Shown: one piece after another, positions 25,076 to 36,800 of the stretch | Layout of the letters: each line of letters begins with the position of its first letter | Position numbering within the stretch: the first letter of the stretch is position 1 | Origin: Brugia malayi | Lineage: Eukaryota; Nematoda; Chromadorea; Rhabditida; Onchocercidae | DNA: 64,000 nucleotides | NCBI RefSeq assembly: GCF_000002995.4 | Contig: NW_025062475.1 | Location: 8,188,187-8,252,186 of the forward strand | Direction of reading: 5' to 3' | The notes under the pieces: generated by a model | Told to the model about the DNA's origin: nothing | The model's database searches: none | The model's input: only the letters and a program-made list of their open reading frames with translations | Position numbers and translations under genes: made by a program

Positions 25076-26902
25076 CTATAGCAAAATACAACTATGCCTT
25101 CAGGTTTCATTTATTACTTCAGCTTTATTATTGAACAGTAACAACACGCTTCTGATAGCTCAGCGGAAGTTTTTCTGAGCAAACGGAGATATTTCATTTT
25201 TTATCTATTTAACAGCTATTTCAGAAAATCTTGGTCCAGTTTCTTCACTGATGCTTGACGTAGAATGCAGTAATGTTAATTCGTAGTTTAGGATTTAACG
25301 TTCATATAAGTTTTCTGTTCTCATATTGATCTGAATTTCAGCAAAATTATCGAAAAAAGTATCGATTGATTGATTGGATGAGGTCAATTGCTAGCCTGTG
25401 CTAACAACTGATCACAAGTTTTCCATTAATATTCCTGGAATTGATAGAAATTAAAATCTTTTCCGAAAAATTTGAGTGTCAGAATTTCCAATACTTGAGA
25501 CTTACAGTCAAAATAGAGCTGAAACAAAACAAAAGAATGCTGCGTAACTGTAATTTTAATGCCTTTTTTCCTTTTTTCCCCTATCCCTTCATTACCTAAC
25601 ATTAGAGAAGCCAAACAAACTAGTTTAGTCCACTTTGAACTCAAAGAATTACTTACAGTTAATCCATTTGTTCCATACATTTTCCCCTACCTAACACACT
25701 TAGTCTTTGATGCCTGTGCTCTCTTCACACTTCTCAGCCCTCCTTTCTAGTCTGACCAGTCCACTCTTTAGATTCATAGAAGTCATACTTACCTTTCGTT
25801 TTTTTCAAATTCGTTCTACTATGTCGTAATGCACAACTCTCCCTGCTGAACTTCTCAATCGATAGAGTGCTGAGCAAAGGAAAAAAACTGATTTGAATCA
25901 AAGAAGACGGAACGGAAATGGCATCTCTCTCTCTCTCTCTATCACTCTGGCGATGTTTCTATTAAATGTATACGTAAACAGTTCATTCTTGACGTGGCTT
26001 TTGACGGATTTTGAAGTAGTAACGGACATTAGAGCATATTTTTGATCACTTCAATTCATTCGCAGTTCATTTATATTAACAACACTGCTTACTACTCATG
26101 ATAGCAAACAAACCTGGCTGAAAGGGCTTAGCGAAACATATTACTAAATGTTGCTAGATATTTTGATAACTTTTCTATTATCCGATATATTCCAATTAAT
26201 TGAACATTTATACTTCAGTCTGAGTATCAAATACACGATCTATGCTTCATTGTTGCAAATTCGTCGTACAAATTCATTTGATGCTCTTAAAACTTACCAG
26301 TCTCTTAAACCTAATTAATCGTTGTAGCACAGAAGTTATGAGTTACTAAATGGTTGATGGTATAAAGAGTTCAGACAAACTAACCTTGTTTTTAAAATAA
26401 GAATTTCGACCAATGACAACATTGATATCACTGATTTGTGAATTGAGCAACATTCATATTCGAATTTTAAAAAGAACTTTGGTACCACAAAGAATTTCAA
26501 GTTCAAGCTACATGTATCAGTTACACGAGACCGTAAGGACGATTCAATCGGTACAACCATATCGGCCGGAAATTAGACCCAATAGAGCATCAGTGTCACA
26601 GACAAATACCATTACAAAAAAAAGAAAAAAACATTTTGTGTTCAATCCCCTCCAAATATTATTCTACTGCATCCTCCATATTTTCCCGCTAATTTTGACC
26701 TTATTGATTGTCGAAGCATCAAAGTAACAGTTTATGAAGCATTGCATCACTTTCCAAAATATAAAACTTTTTTCGTATAGAAGCATTGACCGATTTCAAA
26801 TGTAGTCAAGCATATCAAAATAGCGGTAGGTAAATTTAAAAGCAAATTAAACTAAATGATAATTTGTAAACAATCCAAAATTCTATCTCTTGAAAATTTC
26901 AC
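25076..26902. other. Region with uncertain coding content
   Basis: A GC-richer island near 26480-26610 has open frames on both strands (plus: PYRPEIRPNRASVSQ followed by a hydrophobic tail; minus: FVCDTDALLGLISGRYG). Neither has a convincing set of splice sites. A (CT)n run lies near 25924-25941. Confidence 0.3.
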
Positions 26903-27346
26903 CTGTTTTCGTTTTTAAAAAGATAGAACCAACGGATAGTCTATAATTGCTGCTTGGAAGCAATCAGTTAATGAATTTTATTTACAAAAAAGACAGTTGC
27001 TGATGTAAACTTGGCTTCAACTTTTGGATAAACAAATGAAATTTCGGTAAGTTTGTATATATGAGCAACAGCAGTGACAGCAGCTGTGGAAGGAAGTAAC
27101 TGGTCAGAAGTATATTTCACAGTAACAGTGCCGTCCACTTCTCTTCCATGCCAGATTCGAAAGATTTCTTCAACACGATTTTACGACCAAAAGACATCAG
27201 AGCATAAGCACTATTTGCTGGAAATGCAAATTTGCTAGTGATACTGTATTTATTTGGAATTTATGGTTTAAAAATTTTATTTTCAGTATCTGATTTCAGA
27301 CTGTTACGTTTTCCATCGATTTTCTCCGACAATGGACAGTCGAATT
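26903..27346 (-). other. Exon-like blocks with frame break, unassigned gene
   Basis: Possible exons (minus) 27308-27346, 26986-27217 and 26903-26940. The middle block has a strong GCATTTCCAG acceptor. It opens with NSAYALMSFGRK, then must shift one base near the AAAA run at 27179-27182 to reach the obviously protein-like REVDGTVTVKYTSDQLLP and TAVAHIYKLTEISFVYPKVE. These could be upstream exons of the unit at 23.8-25.1 kb or a separate decayed gene. Family not recognised. Confidence 0.35.
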
Positions 27347-29534
27347 CTGATAGATTAATTGAATAAAATCATTTGAAAGGCAGGCTTAAAAGAAATCCTA
27401 CGAGAATGAATTGGAATTATGACTCAAATTTTTTTTTTCTTGAATTTAAACCACTTTATTGCAATTCAGGAGGCAGTTGAAATTGGAAGCTAAGATAACA
27501 GATTCCTTATTATTTAGGTTTGCTGTTAAATGGTTCATGTCTGTCTTTTTCATTTTATTTTATTTTCGACATTATACATTAAGAGTTTGGGAATAGGAGG
27601 AATCAGTGTACAAATTCTTCCCCATTCTCACAATTCTTCTTACATTATGAACTTTTAAAAAGGAATTTTTTTTTTTTAAATTAGGCAAAGGATGGTCCTA
27701 CCATAAGAACATTTGACAAAATTCTACGTGCAAGGTATTTTGGTCCTAATTATGGATTTATTTATTTCATTTCGTTTATTTCCTTGTAGGTCTGTTATCG
27801 CTTTGTAGATTTAATATATTATTTTGACAGACATTTGAAAGTTAAATAACAGATTCAATCGTTTCTGATCCGAAACAAGTAGTTATTTTTTAGAACGGAA
27901 ACAACTTTCTTTACTGCAATGCTGTTGTTATTTCAGTTCTTTTTTGCTTGTCATAGATAGGACTGATTGATCAAAATCATAAATTCATCGAAACAGAATT
28001 TTTGTGTAGCTTAAGATGACGGCGGAGGGTAAGAAAGTGGCAACAAATGACGACTACAGAATTTCAATGCTACTCTTTCCTATTCCCATAAAGTAATATG
28101 TCTTTAAGAAGGTATTTAAAATTGACCTTGCTTCGCCTGATCCATAGTTATTACAGTTGATGAGTGTAACATTTTATCAAATATTCATTGGTTTTACTCT
28201 ATCATTGCATTTACAGTTAATCTTTAATTAATTGACGAAGTTGTGTAGATGGTTGTTTTCATGCTAGCATTTTTCAAAATGATTAGTCAAATTTATTGAA
28301 ATGTTTGGTATTGTACAAATGCTTCTTCCTATTTCATTGTGTCAATGGGAAAGGTGTGTAACTGGGCAACTTCTTTTAATGGCTTGGGTAAAGCAATTAG
28401 ATAACTTCTGCAATTCTTTTTTGCCATCCAAAACGATTGATTGGCTAATAATACAGGGATAGTGAATGAATATCGGCACCATTCTACTATTTTGTTTGTT
28501 CTTTTGTCCCTAGAGCCTTTTCCGTTAATCTCATTATGTGTATGATAAATGTATGTTCAGTTCATTTTTGGAAAGATTTATGGGTAGATTCTTCAAAAAG
28601 CTTTCTCTAGAATTTAAAGAATTTTCTTGTTTTTCTTGCTGGAGAAGTCCTTGTTGTTTTTCATTTAATTGTTAATTTATATATATATATATATATATAG
28701 CTAATAAAGCATGAAGGTTATTTAGTCCACAATATATTGTTATTCCCTTCTTGGAAGATAAATTAGCTAGTGAAATATTTAAACTTAGATAAAAAAAAAA
28801 TGCCTATTTTCTCCCAATTTTATTACCACTGATTGTCTTCTTTGATTTGTCTTTTTTTCCTGAATACCGAAAAGATGCAAATTCGGTATCTTCAAACATT
28901 TTTTACTCTGAATTAAAGAAGTACTTCCCTCAGTCACTTGCTATTCAGATATTATCTTCTAAGGCTTTTCAGACTTGTTCAAAAAAATGTTTAATGAAGA
29001 CAAATCACGAGTGGGAGCAGCTCAACTGCTTCTTTATTTCTTTTTCGAATTGATTGAACCAGTTCCATCGTTCTCTCTTTTAAACTAATTTCTGACAACT
29101 CTTTCTTTCATTAATTACTGTCATATCCTGAAGAAAAAAGATTATTTGCTAGTCTATTTAACATTAATAATTGTTTTACACATCTAAATTCATTCCTTCT
29201 CTAATGGACAACTTCTAAATAAGATTAAAATTAGATCAAACTCACTGAACTGTACAAACTGTCATTTGACTCCAAAAAGTACCGCTAAAGAAAGTACCGT
29301 AATTGTGCTATATGACCATCAAAGAATGGACGGTTCTGAGAAATTGGGAAGAAAAGAAAGCATCGCCTTTCAACTCCTCATTGAAGTACTATCCCTCGGA
29401 TCAGTTTCCTTTCGTTTTAGTGAATTGTATTTCTCCTTCTCTTCATTGCTCAACATCACCGATACTGATGAAGATGAGGAGTTGAAGTCTTTCATTTCTC
29501 ATCCTTCTTTATTTTGCATCAGAAGTCATTTCTT
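27347..29534. other. AT-rich non-coding region
   Basis: No supported gene. Contains poly(T) tracts and a short (AT)n run at 28679-28699. Confidence 0.5.
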
Positions 29535-29718
29535 GCCTAAGCCTAAATGTGACTGTGAGGACCTAAGCATAAGTCTAATTGTAACCGTGAAGATCTAAAC
29601 CTAAGTACAAATGTGACTATGAAGCCTAGCCTAAGTGTGATCGTAAAAACCTAAGTACATGTCTAAGTGAAACCATGAAGATCTAAGCCTAAGTGTAACC
29701 TGTGGACCTAAGCATAAA
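29535..29718. repeat. Degenerate tandem repeat with CCTAAG core
   Basis: About 180 bp of imperfect units of roughly 25-33 bp built on CCTAAGnnTAAGTnTnA(N)nCnGTGAAGA. CTAAG or CTAAA recurs about ten times. The first unit contains GCCTAAGCCTAAA, which resembles the nematode telomere hexamer (TTAGGC complement), but later copies diverge. Confidence 0.7.
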
Positions 29719-30858
29719 TATGTATAGATAGTTCTACTGAACTGAACAGATAGATGATATCATCCACCTGTTCAATTACGTGTCATAGTATTTCCTCATT
29801 TATTAGAATGACATGTAGGCAGAGGTTCGATGAGGACTCAAACACAGGTGAAATTCGGTGCATATGTGATACCTACCAAGAATATTGGATTCATGTTGGT
29901 GCACTTACTACCAGTCTGATGAAGTGACACAGGGTAGTAAGAGATGTTAGGAGTCTACAAGAGCTGAACAGCTAAAAAGAGTATAGGTTCGGTGATTAAG
30001 GTTAAAACTTTTTTGGATGTTTAGCTCAGCACATCCTGATAGCTCAATTAGATGTGCTCATTAACCCGGAAGATTACAGGTTTAGTCTTTCCTCAAACCC
30101 ACTGCCGACCGGTACCTCTCTTGTGCCGCTTCTTCACAGATCCATCCCGATCACGATCACGCCGATGACTAAATCCTTAGCAGTACTTCTTCAGCACAGT
30201 AATGTTTGCTTTGTTTTACGCACTACTTTCACGCTTCTATTAACGTCAAACTCTAACCTCTGTATTGATGTAATCCTTCCCCACGTTTGTCATCGCGTCT
30301 TCCCACAAATAGGTAAAGGAGCAGAGAGAAGGAGAGAAGCAAAACAGGTAAGTGCCTTACCTATGAGATGATGATGTGTCAGCCTTTTAAGTGTGTAGGA
30401 AGACATCTCTTCAAGCATCTGCAGGGAGAGGGAGTGAGAGAGTACGGGACAGAAGGGCAGGGCAAGTTAGTGAGTGCGTGATTACTGAGTGTTCATGTGC
30501 CCTTTCTCGTGCATTCCTCTCTGCGTCCCTTACTCTCTCTTTCTCCTTCTCTCCTCTTCCGCTATCTATCCGTACACATACCCTACCACAGGCCCGCATT
30601 ATGAAGAATCGATAGAGAGCGACTACCAGGTTTTTTTGAGTTTGTTTATTACTGCTCCGGGAGTCGTCATCTGTCGGGAAAGGGTTCGTCCTTAATGGTA
30701 GGACGAGCTGTAAAGATTCTGAGGCTTCCGAGAGCTCCTTCTATTGCTTCTACTTCAATTTATTGGCCTTACTGTTTTTAAGTATGTTTTCGCTCGATGA
30801 ATTTAAATTGCTGACTATCAGTAAGTTGAAATAGGTTAAATTTAGTGGAAATTTGTAG
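29719..30858. other. Upstream region of the AF4-like gene
   Basis: A purine-rich stretch (about 30315-30455, many GAGAG) is followed by a pyrimidine-rich stretch (about 30515-30565, CTCTCTTTCTCCTTCTCTCC), so the transcript could partly self-pair. Long open frames across it reflect the skewed composition. Promoter or 5' UTR of the downstream gene is the likely role. Confidence 0.45.
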
Positions 30859-33800
30859 ATGAACAGCGATCAGTGTGACGTGCGGAAAACTATTGATCCA
30901 AATAATCAAACTCAGAAGACAATGGCTGAAGAAGATTCGGAGCCAAGGATAGCACGGATTCGCGAAAATCTTGTTGGTGAGCTTGTCTTACAGTATTATC
31001 AGAGATATATTCATAATCTAGAATTCGGACTGTCTGCTTTAATGTTTTGCAGACACTCCATTTCGTAGTTTTTTCCAGAAACTACTGTACCTGAATTCAA
31101 GAGAGGAAGTAAGTCGTTAACGTAAGTGACATCTGGTTTATTTGAAATAAATTGAGAATAAAAACGAGGGGTGAATGCAATGTACGGAATTATGATTATG
31201 ACAACTTTTAATGTTGACATTCAATAGTCTCATAATTTCTCTTTCAACTGATCATTAGGCCATTTTCATTCTAGTATATTGAACTTATAAGCTTGAGCCG
31301 AGATTGGAAACTAGTTAGCTACTCTTAGGAAACTTTCAAGTTATAAGCAGTAAATTAGGGCTTAGATAATACTGATTTTTTCTCGGGACTGACAAAAATC
31401 GTTTCCAAGAACGTTGTTATCAATGGACTAGGAGATAATACTCATAGAGATACATTAAGTCGTATTTTTCTTTTCGCTTACTGCTCCCTTCCTCACTATC
31501 CATTCATTCCAATCAAATATATTCTTCAGTTAATAAATTTTGAGTGTTAATGAGCGCATAAATAATCTGTAAGTATTGTCTAAGAATATGGTAAGATTAT
31601 TTGATATTAACTCGTTTTATAGGTCATTAATTATTTTCAATTGTAAATGCGCAAAAATTGTAATTTCAATCCACTTTAGATGAATAAGGTTCTGTCTTTA
31701 CAACTTATAGTAGGATTCTTGCTTCAATAAGTTTCTGCTTAAAAGTTAAATTGTTGAAGTTGTTTGTTTCATCACTCCAAAAAAGCTTCAGGTGCTTTCA
31801 CTTTGGCTTAGGTTTTACAAATCAGTAATTTTGATAATGTAACTTCCAAAAATGCTTTAAAACAAAAACTAAATTTCATAAATTACTATTCTCTTCCACT
31901 CAGAGATACTATCCTTTTAAAAATATTACCTGACATCGAAAAAGAAGTGCAGAAGCTCTCAAGCTTTGAAAAATATTGCAGATGGTCTTGGTCCATTTGA
32001 TGTGATGGCTGATATTATTGTCGGCTCGCAACATGGTCCGAATAATTCTGGTCTATTTGGCGTTGTTCAGTCACCAATTAGGCCAATACGTCCATCTTTT
32101 GTGCCATCATCATCAGCGTCAGAGTCACATTTGACTGCTACTCAAATGGCACAGGTTATATATTTTTCTAAAGAAAATTTCTTAAATCCAATGGATTGAG
32201 GTTTGTTTTGTGAGAAATATTTCTTATGATTGCTTTCAGCGCTTCAAGATTAAAACAAATTATATATGCTGGAGGATTATTTCCAGGCTAAAATGAGAAA
32301 AAGGTAAAGCTTAGAGGGATATTTTTAAAAAAAGTTAGAAGAAAAAAAATTTATGGTTAATTATGATTTTTATTTAGAAGATGCAGTGTATTATTGATGC
32401 ACCATTATCAACGATTCATACTAATCTTCCGTTTAAAAAGGTTTATTTACCAATTTTTGATATCATATAGTAGTTACTTTTCTTCCTAGAAGTGAACTAT
32501 TAAAGAAACAAATTTAGGAGGAGGAGTAGGAAAGGTATAGGGACCAATACCTGAGTTGCTTATAACAAATAAAACGCCGATATTTGAAAACATCTAATTT
32601 GTTGGGTTCTCGAAATTGTTAAGCTGCAACTTTTGAAGTTATATTGGTGCGTATGTTCCAATGATATATTTTTCTGGGCCTAATAATATAAAATGCGGAG
32701 TGAAATGCATTGTCTTCCTTTCATGATATAATTTAGTTACTTTATTCGTGACTTCGACTAACTGGTTGTTTCATCTGTGTTAAATAAATGTGAAGTTCAG
32801 AATCAAGAACGGAAAAGTAATTCAGTTAGAGGTTCAAAAGCAGTTGTATCGTCTGCTAACTTCATGAATACTCACATTGATAGCAGCAGATCCTCGATAA
32901 CCTCAAGTCATGACGATGATAGTTCATGTAGGAAAAGGAAAAAGAGAAGGTCAGCAAATTGGTTATTCGGTACTTGGCTTTTGTTAAGCTATCTTTTTGT
33001 CTTTACTTTTCTACTGCGGGCAAATTTGAAGGTAAATAGAAACTAAATCATTTCGTAAAACAATTTTGCAGAAGTGTTTGCAACAATACAGACACTGAAA
33101 ATTGGCAGAAACCATGCACAAGCAATGCAGCAAAAGTAAATGTTTTGACTTATTATAAATTAAAGAGAGGAAATGTTTGGAGAACTTTAAAAATATTGTG
33201 TATGACAAGCAAGGGACGAAGATGCTAGTGCATCAACATTTGAGCATCGAGCACAAGGGGATGTGGATCTTTAGTGATTTGGTAATGTTTTCTATAAGAT
33301 ATAACCTGTAGTTTAATTAATTTTGTTGAACAGTTTTGACTTGAAAAGAATTTGAATAATTAAGGCTCATTTCGAATTTAATGGAGATTACTGCGGGGTG
33401 TAGTATGTGACTTGATTTTTCAGTTCTTTAAGTGGATGTTTGATAGCATCGAACTAATATTTGAAGCAGTATTGTGACTTTAATTTCTCAATTTTTCAGA
33501 TAGAATGTAATGACAGTGGAATAACGATCAGTGAATTATTTGGTGAAGAAAAAGTGAAAAATGGAAATGCAAAAAAGCGACATATCGATATGTTGAAAAA
33601 TATGGAGAAAAAAATGGTTAAATGGGAAAAGGAAGAGCAAGAAAGCCCAGATTCTGGATATGCTGATGAAATAAATGATCAAAATCGGGAACAGTTTCAT
33701 CGACCGTAATTATCCTTTCCTACAAAATACAGTTTGTAACCGGGGTTAATTGATACTCAGTTACTGGTAATTTTAAAAAGGCAGAATTGGTTTTCTAAAC

Positions 33801-36800
33801 TCCAAGACCCTTATGAGTAAGCCAAATGACCAGGCGAAAAATGATCATATATTATGTCCTTTTTTTTTTTCATGCTGATTTTCGTATCTTGGACTTTTTC
33901 TGTGATGGTTCATGGGGATGGTAATTGGTTTATTAGGCCAAACTTGAGTAAAGCGAGGTGTTTGGCTACTTAATATCTTCAGATACGATGAGATATGATT
34001 AGGTTTATTGTATTACCATGAGAAAGAGTTTTTTTTTTTTTTTTTTTAATCAAACAAATGTTCTCAGCAAATACAAAACTTCAGATAAATGAGAGTGTTA
34101 TGTTTTATATTAACTTCAGGTGTTTGCAAACTATTATTGGTGAACTGGGTCATATTTCACCACTTTTAACTCCACCACGACAGCCGCAAAAAAGTGACAG
34201 TCTAACACTTCCAGTAATCATAAATCTTGACCGTTTGGATTCAGCGCAGCTCTTACAAATCAAGAATGTGTTAATCAAGAATGCTCCTGCTGTTAGTTTT
34301 TTAAGCGATATCTGGCATTTACTGTTAAAACTCACAATATATGTAACTTAACTAGATTATTTTTGAATGACTAATTTCTCAATGGAATAAATTGTACAAA
34401 GATATGTCATATGTCATAATGAATCTTATTCTATAGCAGTGGATGGTTTTCTAAACGTAATAAATTCACACCACTGAAAAGAAGTGAAGAGTGAACTTCC
34501 TAGGGATAAACCGGTATAAAAAAAGAAATAAGTCGCAGGTATGATAGTGTTTTAAATAAAAATCTCAACCAGTGACATACCAGCATCTATGTTAACTTCG
34601 TACAAATTTGCTGTTGTTACAGTTTTTGTCAACAGTTGCTCTACCGAGCTGTGTTCTATCGCCTCCAATGCGACCAACATCAAGAAACGAAGGAGATAGA
34701 ACGCCGCGACTTTGCGATTCGGATTTTAAATCTATTTCAAAAATGGACAACATTAATAGCAGATATAAAAAACAAATCGTTCATAGTGCAGGTGCAACGC
34801 CGTCGTCATCATCTACGAAAGATTTCAGAAAGGTATGTAAATTCGAAAGTAGAAATATCATTTTAATTTAATATTTTCTTAATCTGGAAAACAGTGACAA
34901 CCAGTTTCTTTTTCATCTGTCACTTTTTATCATCGAAAACTGAGGACATCCAGACAAGCCATTATTTTTTCCTTTGATTATCAAGTTTATAGCAACTAAT
35001 AGGATAGCATAAGTGAACCATCTTTCTCATCATTTCAATCTTAATGACTTGAAAGTTCCAATCACTGGACGGAAAAAGGTCGGATTTTTGATATTTTTGT
35101 TTTTGAAAAAGGAAAAAGTCGAGATTAATACTAAGAATAGTACATAAATGTTTCCCTTTTAGAGATTGCAATGTTACTCAGAAGTTTAGAAACTCATTCT
35201 TTTGTGACCTAGTCGAAGCAGCAAGAGTGTATTAGCAATTCCTACTAGAATTTTCTGAACAACTGAAAAGCTTGGAGATTATTATAAATTGTAGAACTAG
35301 CAAAAATTGGGTTAGAATTTGTTCATTGTAAATTGTTTATAATCATAATCCAAAACAAAACTTTTTTGTGATCTACAGGAAAATATTCCATATTGTGGTT
35401 CAGCATCTAGTATTGATCGGAAACACGAATTGGGTGCATTAAAAAATGATGACCTCAAAATTACGCTTGTTAAGGTTTGCTTTTTGCCTTTAGACCGCCA
35501 GTTTTTCTTTGATATAAATTATATTTAATTGGGTGAAATTTCAGTATCTTACTGATATGGGTTTTTTGCATATGATTGGTAGCATTGATAAACAAACAAT
35601 CTAATTAGTTCATCTAACATTATCAGTATTTAATACTAATAATGTTAGATGAATCTCCGTTCTACAACAGTTTTGATTTTGAGGTCATCATTTTTCCTTA
35701 CAATAATAGTTGTTGAGAGTGAACTTCATAATATCAAAGTCTAAAAACTTCACTGTTCCAGTAGATCTAAAAAAATTTAACGGAGTAATTTGATGGCCAG
35801 CTAAGCAATCAATCAATGATAATGAAATAATTGTTTTGGAATGATTAGATTTTCAGAAATTTATCAAACAATGCGACAAAACACACGTTACCGTATCTGT
35901 CACCACCAAAATCAAGGAAAGCGAAAAAAGGAATAAAAAAACCAACTCAGCCCCTCCAAGCAACGGTGAACAATTGCCAAACACTTCTAAGCTGGGAAAA
36001 AAATTCTCTCAGCTGAAATCTGTTTTACACGTATCAACTGGTAAGCCGGATGATGATGTGAAAGAGAAAGACAAGATAGGATGCTTGGATAATGAGCACT
36101 CCAGAGAGAAAGAGAAATCTGTTGCATCTCGCGCGAAAAACTATAACGGACTAAATGATCAGTTTGGTGGTGGTACCGTGATAACACAGCAACTGCGCGA
36201 ATCAAAGAAAAAACAAATGGATGATGCTGCCATAATTATTACTACTAATAATAATATGCAAGTCGATAACGTACGAATTAAAGTTGCAAAAAATTCGAAA
36301 TGCAAAGACGGTGAGGTGCCACCAACAAAGAAGTGTAAAAAGGACATAAATGTGGGCAGTAAATCTGGAATACAGGTAAATGGTTTTATTCTTACTGAGA
36401 CTGTTAATTAGCATGGAAATTATTGTTGAGAGAAAATGCTCTGTCAGCATATTGAGAAAATACACACGTGACCTCTGTCAACTTGCAAATCTTTTTTGCA
36501 GTTCTTTCATTCAGTTGGCTTCAAAATCTTTTTCTTCAACCCACCTTTTCTGCTTTTTTCCAAAGCAAAATTTCAAACATTTGTTATATAAATTTCAGGA
36601 AGTTGGCGATGATTTTGTTTGCTACAGAAATCGTGTAGCACCAACAAAAAAGACAGTACTGGAAAAGAATGATAATGGTTCATATAAATGCGCAAATTAC
36701 TATCTGGATGAAGTTGCCCGTCCCTTAAAACACAGAGCTGACAAAGAGGTAAACTAGTAAATCTTAGTAATTTCATAAAGTCCTTTTTTATTCTATATTT

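Noticed and set aside
26413..26727. Plus-strand frame with a basic stretch and a hydrophobic tail (tail-anchored protein?)
   Set aside because: No splice support or known family, and the opposite strand reads equally well; left as uncertain region.
29266..29598. 110-codon plus-strand open frame
   Set aside because: Ends inside the degenerate repeat, no domain, no splice or promoter context.
30030..30105. tRNA-like A box (TAGCTCAATTAG) and weak B box
   Set aside because: Arms do not pair into a cloverleaf and the B box is poor; at most a relic.
30100..30320. Minus-strand RD-rich peptide (HRRDRDRDGSVKKRHK) with phase-compatible neighbour block
   Set aside because: Derived from a short CGATCACGATCACG repeat in a pyrimidine-rich upstream region; no further exons found.
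30391..30695. Overlapping open frames on both strands
   Set aside because: Explained by GA-rich and CT-rich compositional bias.
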